Assembly (NCBI GenBank): GCA_946565805.1
Contig: CAMNWO010000012.1
Location: 1 to 64,000, forward strand
DNA: 64,000 bases
Reading direction: 5' to 3'
DNA from: an uncultured Clostridium sp.
GTDB taxonomy: Bacteria > Bacillota > Clostridia > TANB77 > CAG-508
Positions 7,065 to 17,068 of this stretch are shown here, piece after piece. The notes beneath the pieces were generated by a model, which worked only from the letters and a program-made list of their open reading frames with translations, was not told where the DNA came from and ran no database searches. A program made the position numbers and the translations under genes. Positions within the stretch are counted from its first letter, which is position 1, and every line of letters starts with the position of its first letter.

Positions 7065-9261
7065 CTATTTCTTTCTTCTTACTTCATATACACTTTCAAC
7101 TTTTCTAATTGCTTTTTGCACTTTGTTTAGTTCTTCTAAGTTTTCGATTTCTAAGGTGATATCCATAATGGCAATTCTTTCTTTGGTTGTTTTGGTATTA
7201 ACTCCCTGTATTTTTGCTTTTGTGGTTCCAATTTCTTTTAAGATGTCCATTAATAATCCGCTTCTATCATTTGAGTATACTTCGATATCTACTTGATAAG
7301 ATGATTGATGCTCATTATACCATTCTACGTCTATCATTCTATTTTCTTCTGTAAATAAGTCTCCAATGTTAACACAGTCTTTTCGATGGACAGATACGCC
7401 TCTTCCTTTTGTGATGTATCCTACTATTTCATCTCCTGGTAGTGGATTACAACATTTTGATAATTTCACTAGACAGTTGTCAATTCCTTTTACAATAACT
7501 CCTGTATTAGATGGTTTTGGTTTTCTCATTCTTGCTTTTGCAAGCTCTTCTATCTTAGCTTCTATGTTTTCTTCTTCATGTTCTTTTCGATATTCTTGTA
7601 GCATTCTAGCAATTATTTTAACAGATGAATTTGCTCCAAATCCAACAGCTGCATACATCTCTTCTGGATTTTTGTATTTGTATTTATCTAACATTGGTTC
7701 TAAATATTGTGGCTTAAATAGGTCTGCATGAGAAAATCCAATTCTTTTTAATTCTTTTTCGATTAACTCTTTTCCTTTTTCGATGTTTTCTGCTTTTTGT
7801 GCTTTTTTAAACCAACTTAAAATCTTATTTTTAGCACTTGTACTTTTTACAAATTTTAGCCAATCTCTACTTGGTCCTTTTGAATTATCAGATGTAATAA
7901 TTTCAACAATGTCTCCACTTTTTAATGGTGTGATAATTGGCATCATTTTACTGTTGATTTTACAACCAGTCATGTGATGACCAATTTCTGCATGAATCGT
8001 ATAAGCAAAGTCAATTGGTGTAGCATCTCTTGGTAATACTTTAATAGCTCCTTTTGGAGTAAATACATATACCTCATCTTCAAATAATTCTGTTTTCAAT
8101 GTATTTAAAAACTCTTGTGGGTCTTGCATTTCTTTTTGCCATTCTAATGTTTCTCGAAGCCATGCTAATTTGTCTTCCTCTACTTTCACTGATGTTTTCT
8201 TTCCAAAATAATTTGCTTCTTTATAGGCCCAATGAGCAGCAATACCAAATTCTGCAATCCTGTGCATATCCCATGTACGAATTTGTACTTCAAATGGTGT
8301 TCCTTTGTCTCCTAACAACGTAGTGTGGATTGATTGGTACATGTTTGGTTTTGGCACTGCTATATAGTCTTTAAATCTACCTGGCATTGGACTATACATT
8401 TCATGTACGACACCTAATGCTGCATAACAATCTTTGATAGAGTGGACTAAAATACGTAAGGCAAATAAATCATAGATTTGGTCTAACGTTTTGTTGTCTC
8501 TTTTCATTTTTCGATAGATACTATATAAATGTTTTGCTCTTCCGTGTGACTTCTGCTTCTATTTTTTGTTTTTTTAGTTGCACACGAATGTCATCCATGA
8601 TTTTTTCAATGAATTTTAGTCTTTCCTCTCTTTTTTTGTCAATTGCTTCTACCAAGTCATGATATTCTTCTGGATTTAAATATTTAAAACCTAAGTCTTC
8701 TAATTCCCATTTGATGGAGTATAATCCTAAACGATTCGCCAATGGAGCATATAGTTCCATAGTTTCTTTGGCATTGGCTATTTGTCTATCTCTTTTTAAA
8801 TATTTTAGAGTTCTCATATTATGAAGTCTATCTGCTAATTTAATTAAGATTACTCTAATATCTTTTCCCATCGCTAAAAACATTTTTCGATAGTCTTCTA
8901 CTTGTTGTTCTTCAATAGAAGCAAATTGTACAGAGCCTAATTTAGTAACACCTTCTACCATTTCCGCAATTTCAACACCAAATTCTTGTCTAATATCACC
9001 ATCCGTTACTTCCGTATCTTCTACTACGTCATGCAAAAGAGCTGCACAAATGGTACTATCATCTAGCCCAATATCTGCTAAGATATACGCAACATTAAGT
9101 GGGTGAATAATGTAAGGTTCTCCAGAACGTCTACATTGGTCACCATGATGCCCTTTTGCATAATTAAATGCTTTCATAATTAATTTAACATCTATTTTTC
9201 TAGCATGCTGTCTTCTCTTATTAATTACATCTTGTATCATTATTTCTTTTACCTCTTGCAC
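7065..9261 (-). CDS. relA: Bifunctional (p)ppGpp synthetase/hydrolase, with an internal +1 frame change
   Basis: Makes and degrades the alarmone (p)ppGpp. Spanning both ORFs gives 731 aa, the usual length of Rel. The N-terminal ORF holds the HD hydrolase (HDVVEDTE; ADRLHNMRTL), the second the synthetase (LFALRILV, VPKPNMYQSIHTT), TGS (YVFTPKGAIK), the CC region (KLSKCCNPLPGD) and ACT. The ORFs are separated only by one extra C: zero frame ACA-CGG-AAG runs to TAG after five more codons, while skipping the C gives T-GRAKHLYSIYRKM, the family sequence. The gene is essential-type and otherwise intact, so it is probably expressed by +1 frameshifting at CGG (8542-8544) or the base is an error. The synthetase ORF alone starts at an internal Met and would lack its N-terminus. 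Confidence 0.95.
8542..8544 (-). other. Putative +1 frameshift site ACA-CGG in relA
   Basis: Skipping the C of CGG restores Gly (GGA) in the sequence TGRAKHLY. The zero frame meets TAG five codons later. Confidence 0.75.
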
Positions 9262-9288
9262 AACTTAAGCCTCCTTTTTTATTTAAAA

Positions 9289-10980
9289 TTACAAAGAACG
9301 CATAACATCCTTTATATTAATTTGTAAACTCTCTACTCCATTAAAACTATTAATCTCTAGCACACCAGCCACATCAATTTTATCTCCAATGCGATATTCT
9401 TCTGCTAAATGACCTAAATTAAATCCGATACTATTAATAATGGTGTTATTATCCTTTAATGTCAACTTCAAATGTTTTCCTTCTGACAAAGCACGAATCG
9501 AATCTATTTTCAAATTCTTGAAAGCAAATACTGGCATTCTATTTCCTTCTCCAAAAGGTTCTAATTGTTTTAAACTTTCTACCATATCTTTATTAATATC
9601 TCTTACATCAATTTTGCTATCAACTTGAATAACTGGTATGATTTCATCAATATGTGACTCTTTTGTAATTTTTTCAAATTGTTCTTGAAATTTCGCAAAA
9701 TTTTCTTTTCGTACGGTTATTCCTACTGCCATGCTATGTCCACCAAATTTTTCAATCGTGTCTATACATTGCATTAAAGCATCATGTAAATCAAATCCTG
9801 GAATACTTCTTCCCGAACCTTTTCCGATACCGTCTTCTTCAAAGCTTAACAATATACTTGGTTTAAAATACATTTCTGTAATTTTAGAAGATACAATTCC
9901 AATTACACCATGATGCCAATTTTCTCCTCCCACTATGATGGCATTATGGTCTTCTAAATGTTCTTCTTGTATTTGTTTCACTGCATTTTCAAAAATACTT
10001 TTTTCCGTTTCTTGTCTAATGCGGTTGTGTTCATTTAACTTTTGGGTTAGCTCAGCCGCTTGATTGTAATTTTTACATAACAATAGTTCTAGAGCTTCTT
10101 CTGCTTTTCCCATCCTACCACATGCATTAATTCTAGGTGCTATCCCAAAAGAAATACTATTAGAGTCTATTTTACTATAGCCAGATGACTGGATAATGGA
10201 ACGTAAACCAATATTTTTAGTCTGACGAATTAACATTAATCCTAGTTTTGCAATCACTCTATTTTCATTTACTAATGGTACAATGTCTGATATGGTTCCT
10301 ACACAAACAATATCTAAGTATTTTAAATATTCTTCTTCTTTTAAATTTAATTTCATTCCAATGGCTTGAATTAATTTAAAAACAACACCAACTCCTGCTA
10401 ATTCTCGAAAAGGATACTGGCTGTCTTTTCTTTTGTTGTCAATAACTGCTAAGGCATGTGGTAATTCGTTTCCTGGTTCATGATGGTCTGTTATAATTGT
10501 CTCAATTCCTAATGAATTGGCATAGGCAATTTCATCGATTGCTGATATTCCACAATCAACCGTTATCATCAATTGGCATCCATTATTTACAATTTTCCCA
10601 ATTGCCTCTTTGTTTAATCCATAACCTTCTTCTAATCGATTTGGTATATAACTTTCTACTAATAATCCTCTATCTTGTAAAAAGCTTTTTAATACGGTTA
10701 TACTGGTTATTCCATCTACATCATAATCCCCATAAATAGTAACTTTTTCTTGTTTTTCAATTGCTTGGATAATCCTTTGAACTGCTTTTTCCATATCTGT
10801 GATTAGAAATGGATCATGAAAGTCATTTCTAGTTGGTTCTAAGAATAATCTTATGTCTTCTTTTTCGGTTATGTTTCTGTTGACTAATATGGTTGCTAAT
10901 AATTTATTTACTTGGTATTTTTCTTGTATTTTTTTGATTTTATCTTCATTTGTTTCATATATTTGCCACTTTTTATTCAT
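9289..10980 (-). CDS. recJ: Single-stranded-DNA-specific exonuclease RecJ
   Basis: A 5'-3' single-strand exonuclease of recombination and mismatch repair, 563 aa. DHH phosphoesterase motifs are visible: YGDYDVDG (about residue 81), MITVDCG and TDHHEPG. The DHHA1 domain includes GRSIPGFDLHD and GGHSMAVG, and an OB-like C-terminal domain follows. AGGAG precedes the ATG. It is the first gene of the recJ-relA-HD-MBL-hisS block. Intact, with no in-frame CGG. Confidence 0.96.
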   Translation of the reverse strand: MNKKWQIYETNEDKIKKIQEKYQVNKLLATILVNRNITEKEDIRLFLEPTRNDFHDPFLITDMEKAVQRIIQAIEKQEKVTIYGDYDVDGITSITVLKSFLQDRGLLVESYIPNRLEEGYGLNKEAIGKIVNNGCQLMITVDCGISAIDEIAYANSLGIETIITDHHEPGNELPHALAVIDNKRKDSQYPFRELAGVGVVFKLIQAIGMKLNLKEEEYLKYLDIVCVGTISDIVPLVNENRVIAKLGLMLIRQTKNIGLRSIIQSSGYSKIDSNSISFGIAPRINACGRMGKAEEALELLLCKNYNQAAELTQKLNEHNRIRQETEKSIFENAVKQIQEEHLEDHNAIIVGGENWHHGVIGIVSSKITEMYFKPSILLSFEEDGIGKGSGRSIPGFDLHDALMQCIDTIEKFGGHSMAVGITVRKENFAKFQEQFEKITKESHIDEIIPVIQVDSKIDVRDINKDMVESLKQLEPFGEGNRMPVFAFKNLKIDSIRALSEGKHLKLTLKDNNTIINSIGFNLGHLAEEYRIGDKIDVAGVLEINSFNGVESLQINIKDVMRSL

Positions 10981-11062
10981 TTTCCTCTCCTAATTTTTAG
11001 TTTTCCTATATTTTATACTATTTTGTTGTTTTTTGAAACCCTTTTGACGAAATTTAACGAAA

Positions 11063-11101
11063 AAATACACACTTTACCTTATTTTTGGTAAGTGTGTATT
11101 T
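11063..11101 (-). terminator. Terminator between the pilin remnant and recJ
   Basis: AATACACACTT and AAGTGTGTATT flank a short AT loop. It follows the pilin-like remnant on the minus strand and may also insulate recJ. Confidence 0.75.
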
Positions 11102-11115
11102 GTTGGATAATCTAT

Positions 11116-11580
11116 TTAATACATTTTGTAAGTTCCATCTGCGTTTTTCTCTAATTTGACATTAGAATTTAGACATATTACAGGTCTTAACCCCAAAGGA
11201 TTTCTAATGTAGCTGGGTACAACATCTCCATTGTTTTTAACTGTTCCTATTGTTGTATTATCGTAGCCTATATTTGTAGAAAATGGTGATGCAATCCACA
11301 TTCCATCAGCCTTTTGAGTACTGCTTATTACATATAAACTATCATTTTTATTCAACATTCCTGTGCTACCATTTTCCCATGTACCCCCTCCATTTTTGCT
11401 CACGGTGTATCCTAGTTTACTAGTCGCATTCGTTGAATAATCTACTTTGTATTTCTGGCTATAGGGCTTCATCAACATTTCTATGGTCGACCCACCAATT
11501 GCATAGTCAGCACCGTCTCCTGCGAATCCATGCCACAACGAAGTATCTAATAAAGTGGATACATTTCTTGTATCTTTTTC
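11116..11580 (-). pseudogene. C-terminal remnant of a prepilin-like secreted protein
   Basis: The open frame runs about 155 codons without a credible start: the listed start is an internal TTG with no ribosome site, and a stop closes the frame upstream. Motifs FAGDGADYAIGG and GLRPVICLNSN resemble the C-terminal domain of the full-length prepilin-like protein at 36975-38474 (FRPILYLN end). The N-terminal pilin helix is missing. It is best read as a truncated relative; a divergent XRE gene begins about 50 bp further on. Confidence 0.6.
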
Positions 11581-11629
11581 TTATATAATTTATTTATATA
11601 ACTTTAATTAAGAAAGGAATTACTAAACT

Positions 11630-11905
11630 ATGTATCAAAGTAGCAATTATAATGGTAGACTAAATGTTTCAAGCAATAAAATAAAAGAACTAAGAATGAA
11701 GAATCACTTGTCTTTATCTGGTCTTTCTACTAAATTAGCTCTTATGGGAATTGATATTTCAAAGCCTTCTCTTCACAAATTAGAAACTGGCCAAAGAGTT
11801 TTAAAAGATTATGAATTATATGGTTTATCTCACATTTTTAAAGTTTCTATCGAAGAATTATTAGATGATTTTATTACTGAATTAAAAAATGATGATGTTG
11901 TTTAA
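11630..11905 (+). CDS. XRE-family helix-turn-helix protein
   Basis: 91 aa, almost entirely one cro/C1-type HTH (about residues 16-75: KIKELRMKNHLSLSGLS, then SKPSLHKLETGQR). Likely a small DNA-binding repressor; target unknown. AAAGGA lies upstream of the ATG. It is divergent from the truncated pilin-like remnant, so it could be left over from a former accessory unit. Confidence 0.8.
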   Translation: MYQSSNYNGRLNVSSNKIKELRMKNHLSLSGLSTKLALMGIDISKPSLHKLETGQRVLKDYELYGLSHIFKVSIEELLDDFITELKNDDVV

Positions 11906-12085
11906 AATTTAAAATCAAACTATTTTATTTGTTATTTTTATCCCCTCTATTTTACTTCTATTTAAATAAAACCTTCCAAGTTGTATTTTTAACAAATTCA
12001 AAAACTTTGTCAAATTCACTTGAATTTCTTTATTTTTTAGTATAAGATAGTTAAGAAATAATGAGAGTATACATAGGAGGAAAAA

Positions 12086-12913
12086 ATGCCAAGAAAAACA
12101 AAAGAACAAAAAGAACTAGAAAATGAAAACAAAATAGAAAAAAAAGCTATCACCAAGAAAACTTCAAGTGCTAAAAAAACTACCACATCAGCAAAAAAAA
12201 CATCTACTACTAAGAAAAAAGCCCCTGCTAAAACAACTAAAAAAGAGACCACGAAAAAATCTACTGCTAAAAAAGGAACTGCTAGAAAATCTAGCACCCC
12301 AAAAAAGACTAGAAAAAAAGTAGAAATTGTAGAATATTATGACTTACCCTATCGTTATAACCAAACAGTTGTAAAAGTTTTAGCACAAACTCCTACTAAT
12401 TTATTTATTTATTGGGATATTTCAGATAAAGATAGAAAAAACTTTGAAAAACAGTATGGAGATAATTTCTTTGAAACAACCAAGCCTATCCTAATAGTGC
12501 ATAACGATACATTAGGTTATCACTTTGAAGTTGAAATTAATGATTTTGCTAACAGTTGGTATTTACATGTGGTTGATAGTAAATGTGATTATCGAATTGA
12601 ACTTGGCAGACGTCCTATTATAAAAACAGAAAAATTAAATACAGACTACATATATGTTACCAGTTCCAATGAAATTGAAGCACCAAATGATAGAATTTTA
12701 TTGGATAAAAATCAAAAAATGGTTTATTTTAAAAATGTAAAAACAGGTAATCTAACTGAAAAAACAGTTTCCTCTATTTCATTTATTCGAAACATGGGTA
12801 AAGTATATAATATTTATGATCTGTATAAAGCAATGTATCAAGATGAAAACATAGAAGATATCTTTGATTTATCTAATCCATCTTCTGGTAACCCATCTTC
12901 AGGAAAATTTTAA
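12086..12913 (+). CDS. DUF4912 protein with a lysine/alanine-rich histone-like tail
   Basis: 275 aa. Residues 1-75 are a low-complexity basic tail of repeated KK-T/S-A units like histone H1 tails. Residues from about 78 form the DUF4912 domain (YDLPYRYNQTVVKVLAQTP, then LFIYWDIS). DUF4912 genes often sit beside GH57 branching enzymes, as here (next gene 98 bp downstream), which suggests a link to glycogen or a carbohydrate-binding role (inference). The tail could bind nucleic acid or polyanions. Strong AGGAGG start. Confidence 0.85.
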   Translation: MPRKTKEQKELENENKIEKKAITKKTSSAKKTTTSAKKTSTTKKKAPAKTTKKETTKKSTAKKGTARKSSTPKKTRKKVEIVEYYDLPYRYNQTVVKVLAQTPTNLFIYWDISDKDRKNFEKQYGDNFFETTKPILIVHNDTLGYHFEVEINDFANSWYLHVVDSKCDYRIELGRRPIIKTEKLNTDYIYVTSSNEIEAPNDRILLDKNQKMVYFKNVKTGNLTEKTVSSISFIRNMGKVYNIYDLYKAMYQDENIEDIFDLSNPSSGNPSSGKF

Positions 12914-12956
12914 TTACAAGGCGATTATTCTTATCAAAATTGAAATAAATTTTAAA

Positions 12957-12993
12957 GTGGGCTGATAGCTACCTTTTCAGCTCACATTTTTAT
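12957..12993 (+). terminator. Hairpin between the DUF4912 and GH57 genes
   Basis: GTGGGCTGA and TCAGCTCAC pair around a short loop, followed by ATTTTTATT. It is probably a partial or full terminator after the DUF4912 gene. Confidence 0.6.
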
Positions 12994-13011
12994 TAACAAA
13001 GGAGAATTAAA

Positions 13012-14598
13012 ATGCAAGAAAAAAAAGGATATGTAAGTTTTGTACTTCATGCCCACCTTCCCTTTATCCATCATCCAGAAAGCGATGATTATTTAGAAGA
13101 GTCTTGGCTATATGAAGCAATTTCAGAAACCTATATTCCACTATTAACCAATTTTCAAAAATTAGTAGATGAAGGCGTCAACTTTAGAGTGACAATGTCA
13201 ATGACCCCTCCTCTGCTTTCTATGTTAGATAATAAATTATTACAAAGAAAATATATTAAATATTTAAAACAACTAATTGAATTATCCAAAAAAGAAGTCA
13301 AAAGAACAGCTGGTGATGAAAGATTAAATAAGCTTTCTCATTATTACTTAGAAAGATATTCCAATGATTTACATCTATTTAAAGAAGTTTATCAATGCAA
13401 TTTAATTGAAGCTTTTAAGCACTTTCAAGATATTGGTGTATTAGAAATTATTACCTGTGGAGCTACTCATGGTTACTTTCCTATTTTATATGTAAATGAA
13501 AAAACTGTAAAAGCTCAAATTGCAGTTGGTGTTCAAACTTACGAAAGATACTTTGGAAGAAAACCTCGTGGTATCTGGCTTCCAGAATGTGGATATGTTC
13601 CTGAGGCTGATAAATATTTAAAAGAATTTGGCATTGACTATATCATTACTGAATCTCATGGAATTTTATATGCTAATCCAACTCCTATCTATGGTACATT
13701 CGCTCCTATCGTTTCTCCTGAAGGTGTTATTGCCTTTGGACGTGATATAGAATCTTCCAGACAAGTATGGAGCTCTATTAATGGTTATCCTGGAGACTAT
13801 AATTATAGAGAATTTTATCGTGATATTGGTTATGAAGCTGATTATGATTATATTAAGCCTTATATTGCTCATAATGGTGTACGTGTTCACACAGGAATTA
13901 AATATTATCGAATTACTGGTGATACTGATTTTAAAGATTACTATAACCCACAATGGGCTATGGACTCTGCCGAAAAACAAGCAGGTCATTTTTTAGACAG
14001 TAGAACTTCACAAATTGCTAATCTTTCTCAGTACATGGAAACACCGCCTATCATTTTATGCCCTTATGACGCTGAACTTTATGGACATTGGTGGTATGAA
14101 GGACCATATTGGCTTTATATTTTATTTAAAAAGATTTACTATGATGATTGTAACTTTGAACTAATTACACCATCAGAATATATTGATAAATATCCCAACA
14201 TTCAAGTTTCTTCTCCTTGTCGTTCTAGTTGGGGAGCTAATGGCTATAGTGAAGTATGGCTAAATCCAACCAATGACTATGCTCATAGACATCTACATGT
14301 TGCAGGAGATAGAATGTGTGAACTAGCATGGACTTATCCAAATGCAAAAGGATTAAAGAAAAAAGCTTTAAACCAATGTGCTAGAGAATTGTTATTAGCA
14401 CAAAGTAGTGACTGGCTATTCATTATTACAAATGGTACTATGGTGGACTATGCTAAGAAAAGAATTAAAGACCATATTGGTCGTTTTACCAAGTTATATT
14501 ATCAAATAAAAGAAGACAATATCGATGAAGACTTCTTAAAGGCTATTGCTAAAAAAGATTGTGTTTTTCCAGATATTGATTACATGATTTATCACTAG
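13012..14598 (+). CDS. GH57 1,4-alpha-glucan branching enzyme
   Basis: 528 aa, the usual length of GH57 branching enzymes with the DUF1957 C-terminal helical domain. Visible motifs are HAHLPFIHHPE (motif 1), GIWLPECGY with the likely nucleophile Glu, and PYDAELYGHWWYEGP with the likely acid Asp. It forms alpha-1,6 branches in glycogen-like polymers. Starts after AAAGGAG. A GAGACAG mobile palindrome begins three bases after the stop. Confidence 0.93.
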   Translation: MQEKKGYVSFVLHAHLPFIHHPESDDYLEESWLYEAISETYIPLLTNFQKLVDEGVNFRVTMSMTPPLLSMLDNKLLQRKYIKYLKQLIELSKKEVKRTAGDERLNKLSHYYLERYSNDLHLFKEVYQCNLIEAFKHFQDIGVLEIITCGATHGYFPILYVNEKTVKAQIAVGVQTYERYFGRKPRGIWLPECGYVPEADKYLKEFGIDYIITESHGILYANPTPIYGTFAPIVSPEGVIAFGRDIESSRQVWSSINGYPGDYNYREFYRDIGYEADYDYIKPYIAHNGVRVHTGIKYYRITGDTDFKDYYNPQWAMDSAEKQAGHFLDSRTSQIANLSQYMETPPIILCPYDAELYGHWWYEGPYWLYILFKKIYYDDCNFELITPSEYIDKYPNIQVSSPCRSSWGANGYSEVWLNPTNDYAHRHLHVAGDRMCELAWTYPNAKGLKKKALNQCARELLLAQSSDWLFIITNGTMVDYAKKRIKDHIGRFTKLYYQIKEDNIDEDFLKAIAKKDCVFPDIDYMIYH

Positions 14599-14600
14599 AA

Positions 14601-14761
14601 AATGAGACAGTAGGGGACACCTCTTTTTTTGAGACAGGGGGGGACAGGTCTTTTCTGTCTCATTTGATTTTTCATAACTAATATTTTATTAATTTAAAAT
14701 GAGACAGAAAAGACCTGTCCCCCCCTGTCTCAAAAAAAGAGGTGTCCCCAACTGTCTCATT
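14601..14761. repeat. GAGACAG REPIN/MITE-like element, copy 1
   Basis: A 161-bp unit whose ends (AATGAGACAG / CTGTCTCATT) and two internal blocks are mirrored around an AT spacer, giving a near-complete foldback. A second copy in reverse orientation, including the same spacer sequence, lies at 48233-48360. It looks like a non-autonomous mobile element. Confidence 0.85.
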
Positions 14762-14849
14762 TTCACCAAATTTTCCAATCCGCATACTATAATGTATAAG
14801 TTTTTGAAATTTAGTAGATACTAGTTTTGTTGGAAAGGGGAATTTTTTT

Positions 14850-15713
14850 ATGAAGTCGCTATGTATTAAGACTAATAACGCTGATTTAATTAATTATCTA
14901 CTAAACGAGTTAAAAGATATCGATTTAAAAAATATGTGTTTTTCAGAAAATGAATTTAAAATTTACAAAAACGTTATCATTCATTATTTTGGTAATGATG
15001 AACCTCTTTTTTTGTCTAAAATCGCTTCTATCTTATCCTTTTTAGTAATAGATGAATTAGAAGAAAATTTATTAAAACGATTGATTTTACAAAATTATTT
15101 TTACTTTGAAGCTGTTGAAAGAAATAAAATCCTAGCTACTTGTTTTGATATTATGGCTGATGATTTCTTCACCCTTTTTGATAAAAAATTTAAATTAATT
15201 TATCAAATTTTCTATGAATATTTAGCCTCTCATAAATCAATTGTGTTAAACGGATTTATTAACTTTCGTCTAAAAAGTTACGTATCTTTTTTAGATGATA
15301 TTCTAAATGAAGCAGTTAACCATTTTGTAATAGAAAAAGAATATTTAGAGTTTGTCTCTCTGCTAAAACTATATATTAATTCTCAAAATTATGGCTGTGA
15401 AATGGTTCATCTTGTCTTTTCCTCTTCCGAATCTATCTTACTAGATGAGAATAAAAATCCAATTGAAGTAGATGATGATATTTTCAAAGCAAAGTATTTA
15501 AGTGATATTACTTTTTCTGCTAATGATTATATTTTAAATTCATTACTTACTCTTCTTCCTAGAAAAATTTATCTTCATTTGGTAGACTCTTACATGGACG
15601 AATTTATTCATACATTACAATTAGTATTTGAAAATAGAGTTCATTTATGCACAGATTGCAATATTTGTCAGTTATATAAAAAAACGAAAATTCCACATTC
15701 AGAACCTTCTTAA
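14850..15713 (+). CDS. ytxC: YtxC-like sporulation protein
   Basis: 287 aa with no signal peptide or membrane segment. Helical protein with a cysteine cluster at the C-terminus (CTDCNIC). Length, the opening fold and the LLPRKIYLHLVD region resemble YtxC, a poorly understood protein made by spore formers; recognition is by overall pattern, so the function is inferred. GGAAAGGGG precedes the ATG. The stop lies inside the following terminator stem. Confidence 0.7.
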   Translation: MKSLCIKTNNADLINYLLNELKDIDLKNMCFSENEFKIYKNVIIHYFGNDEPLFLSKIASILSFLVIDELEENLLKRLILQNYFYFEAVERNKILATCFDIMADDFFTLFDKKFKLIYQIFYEYLASHKSIVLNGFINFRLKSYVSFLDDILNEAVNHFVIEKEYLEFVSLLKLYINSQNYGCEMVHLVFSSSESILLDENKNPIEVDDDIFKAKYLSDITFSANDYILNSLLTLLPRKIYLHLVDSYMDEFIHTLQLVFENRVHLCTDCNICQLYKKTKIPHSEPS

Positions 15714-15733
15714 AATTCTGATGTGGAATTTTT
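15688..15733. terminator. Bidirectional terminator after ytxC
   Basis: AAATTCCACAT and ATGTGGAATTT flank a loop holding the ytxC stop; a T-run follows. It separates two convergent genes. Confidence 0.8.
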
Positions 15734-15740
15734 TATTATT

Positions 15741-16469
15741 CTATTGATTAAATGAATTAACTGCTTCATATAGTCCTGGTAAAACAGCATTTACAAAGTT
15801 GTCTTCTTCTACAATTTCCCATTTTCCATCCTTTTTCTCTAAAGAAATAGAATTTTTATTGGTTACAACTTGTACTTCTTCATTTTTTAATTCTTCCATT
15901 AAATAATTTGTCATTTGTTCTTCATTTATGTTTTGTCCACTAAATGCTGCCTTTAATGCTTTTTGCATATAATTTCCAATAATAGTCTTAAAGTCTTTGT
16001 TTGTAATTTCTACTTCTACTGTTGCTTTATCTGCTTCTTCTTTTTCCTCTAAGATTTTCCATTCTAGTTTTTCAAAAAGCAATTTTTGTGCTTCTGCATT
16101 AAAATTATCTTCTCCTTGTAACAATCCAGATAACATGTTTTGAGCATATGCTCCTGTTTTCAATTCGTTTAATGCATTTTCTACTACCTTTTTTGGCGTT
16201 TCTGGCATCAAGAACATTCCTGCTAATACTATTACTAACGCAATTACTACAATAATAGCTCCAATGATAGCTACTTTATTGTTTTTCTTTCCTTCTTTTT
16301 CTTGTTTTTTGGTTTTGTTTTCCTTTTTATCAGCTGGTTTTTTCTCTTCTTTTTTAGCTTCTGTTGCCTTTTTTTCAACTGGCTTTTTCTCTTCTTTTTT
16401 TACTTCTTTCACCTCTTTTTCAAGTGTTTTTTTGTCTTCTGTTTTGATTTCTTTTTTATTTTCTTCCAT
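15741..16469 (-). CDS. Single-pass membrane protein with a K/E-rich cytoplasmic tail
   Basis: 242 aa from the ATG at 16469, chosen because AAGGGG precedes it; the ORF-track start 26 codons upstream has no such site. Residues 1-70 are Lys/Glu repeats (coiled or disordered). One transmembrane helix follows (about 72-92). The extracellular domain has the two-helix/beta pattern of DUF4878/DUF5105-type lipoprotein domains (PKKVVENALNELKTG). Function unknown. Confidence 0.75.
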   Translation of the reverse strand: MEENKKEIKTEDKKTLEKEVKEVKKEEKKPVEKKATEAKKEEKKPADKKENKTKKQEKEGKKNNKVAIIGAIIVVIALVIVLAGMFLMPETPKKVVENALNELKTGAYAQNMLSGLLQGEDNFNAEAQKLLFEKLEWKILEEKEEADKATVEVEITNKDFKTIIGNYMQKALKAAFSGQNINEEQMTNYLMEELKNEEVQVVTNKNSISLEKKDGKWEIVEEDNFVNAVLPGLYEAVNSFNQ

Positions 16470-16553
16470 TTTTATTCCCCTTCCTTGATTGGCTTTTCTA
16501 TGGTGATTATATCTTAACAAAATATATTTTGCAACATTTTTAGACAAATTTAT

Positions 16554-16994
16554 CTAAATTCCATCTTTTCCTACTTCTAGCACATTATTACAACTTTCTA
16601 TAAAAAACATAAGGGCTCCAATTAGTGCTATTGTAATAAAAATGTAAAAACCTATATATCCTATTTTTAAAGAAAGTCCTGTGAAATAACAAACCCATTT
16701 TATTAGTGTAGCATGCACAGATGCCATTCCTTCTTGGTAACTGTTGGTTTTTGCCATAACAAAATTATCACTTGGTACAAAATATAATTCTGATAATTTA
16801 TATATTTCATTTATTTCTGGATATTCTAAACCAATTTCCCATTTCTTTACCTTTTTTTCATCTACTGTCAATCCCAGCTTTTGCAACTCTTCTACAATAT
16901 GAATATAAGTCCAATTTTTTTCTTCTCTTAAGTCTTTTAGCAATTGTTCTAATGTTCTTTTTTCTACTTTCAATTCCTCTTTTGCATTTTTCAT
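16554..16994 (-). CDS. HTH protein with a C-terminal membrane segment
   Basis: 146 aa. The first 75 residues form a helix-turn-helix of XRE type (LKDLREEKNWTYIHIVEEL, then VKKWEIGLEYP). A hydrophobic helix lies near residues 108-133, so it is probably membrane-anchored. GGGAG precedes the ATG. It is just downstream of gpr on the same strand; a sporulation role is possible but not shown. Confidence 0.75.
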   Translation of the reverse strand: MKNAKEELKVEKRTLEQLLKDLREEKNWTYIHIVEELQKLGLTVDEKKVKKWEIGLEYPEINEIYKLSELYFVPSDNFVMAKTNSYQEGMASVHATLIKWVCYFTGLSLKIGYIGFYIFITIALIGALMFFIESCNNVLEVGKDGI

Positions 16995-17068
16995 TTTAAT
17001 TTTCTCCCTTTTTCTTTATTATAGCAATAGAAAAAAAGTATTGCAATATGCACAATACTTTTTCTCTA

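Noticed and set aside
13666-13989. 107-aa minus-strand ORF inside the GH57 gene
   Set aside because: It is a shadow of a well-supported plus-strand enzyme, with no ribosome site.
16264-16517. Phe/Ser-rich plus-strand ORFs opposite the K/E-rich tail
   Set aside because: They are the antisense of Lys/Glu codon repeats, not membrane proteins.
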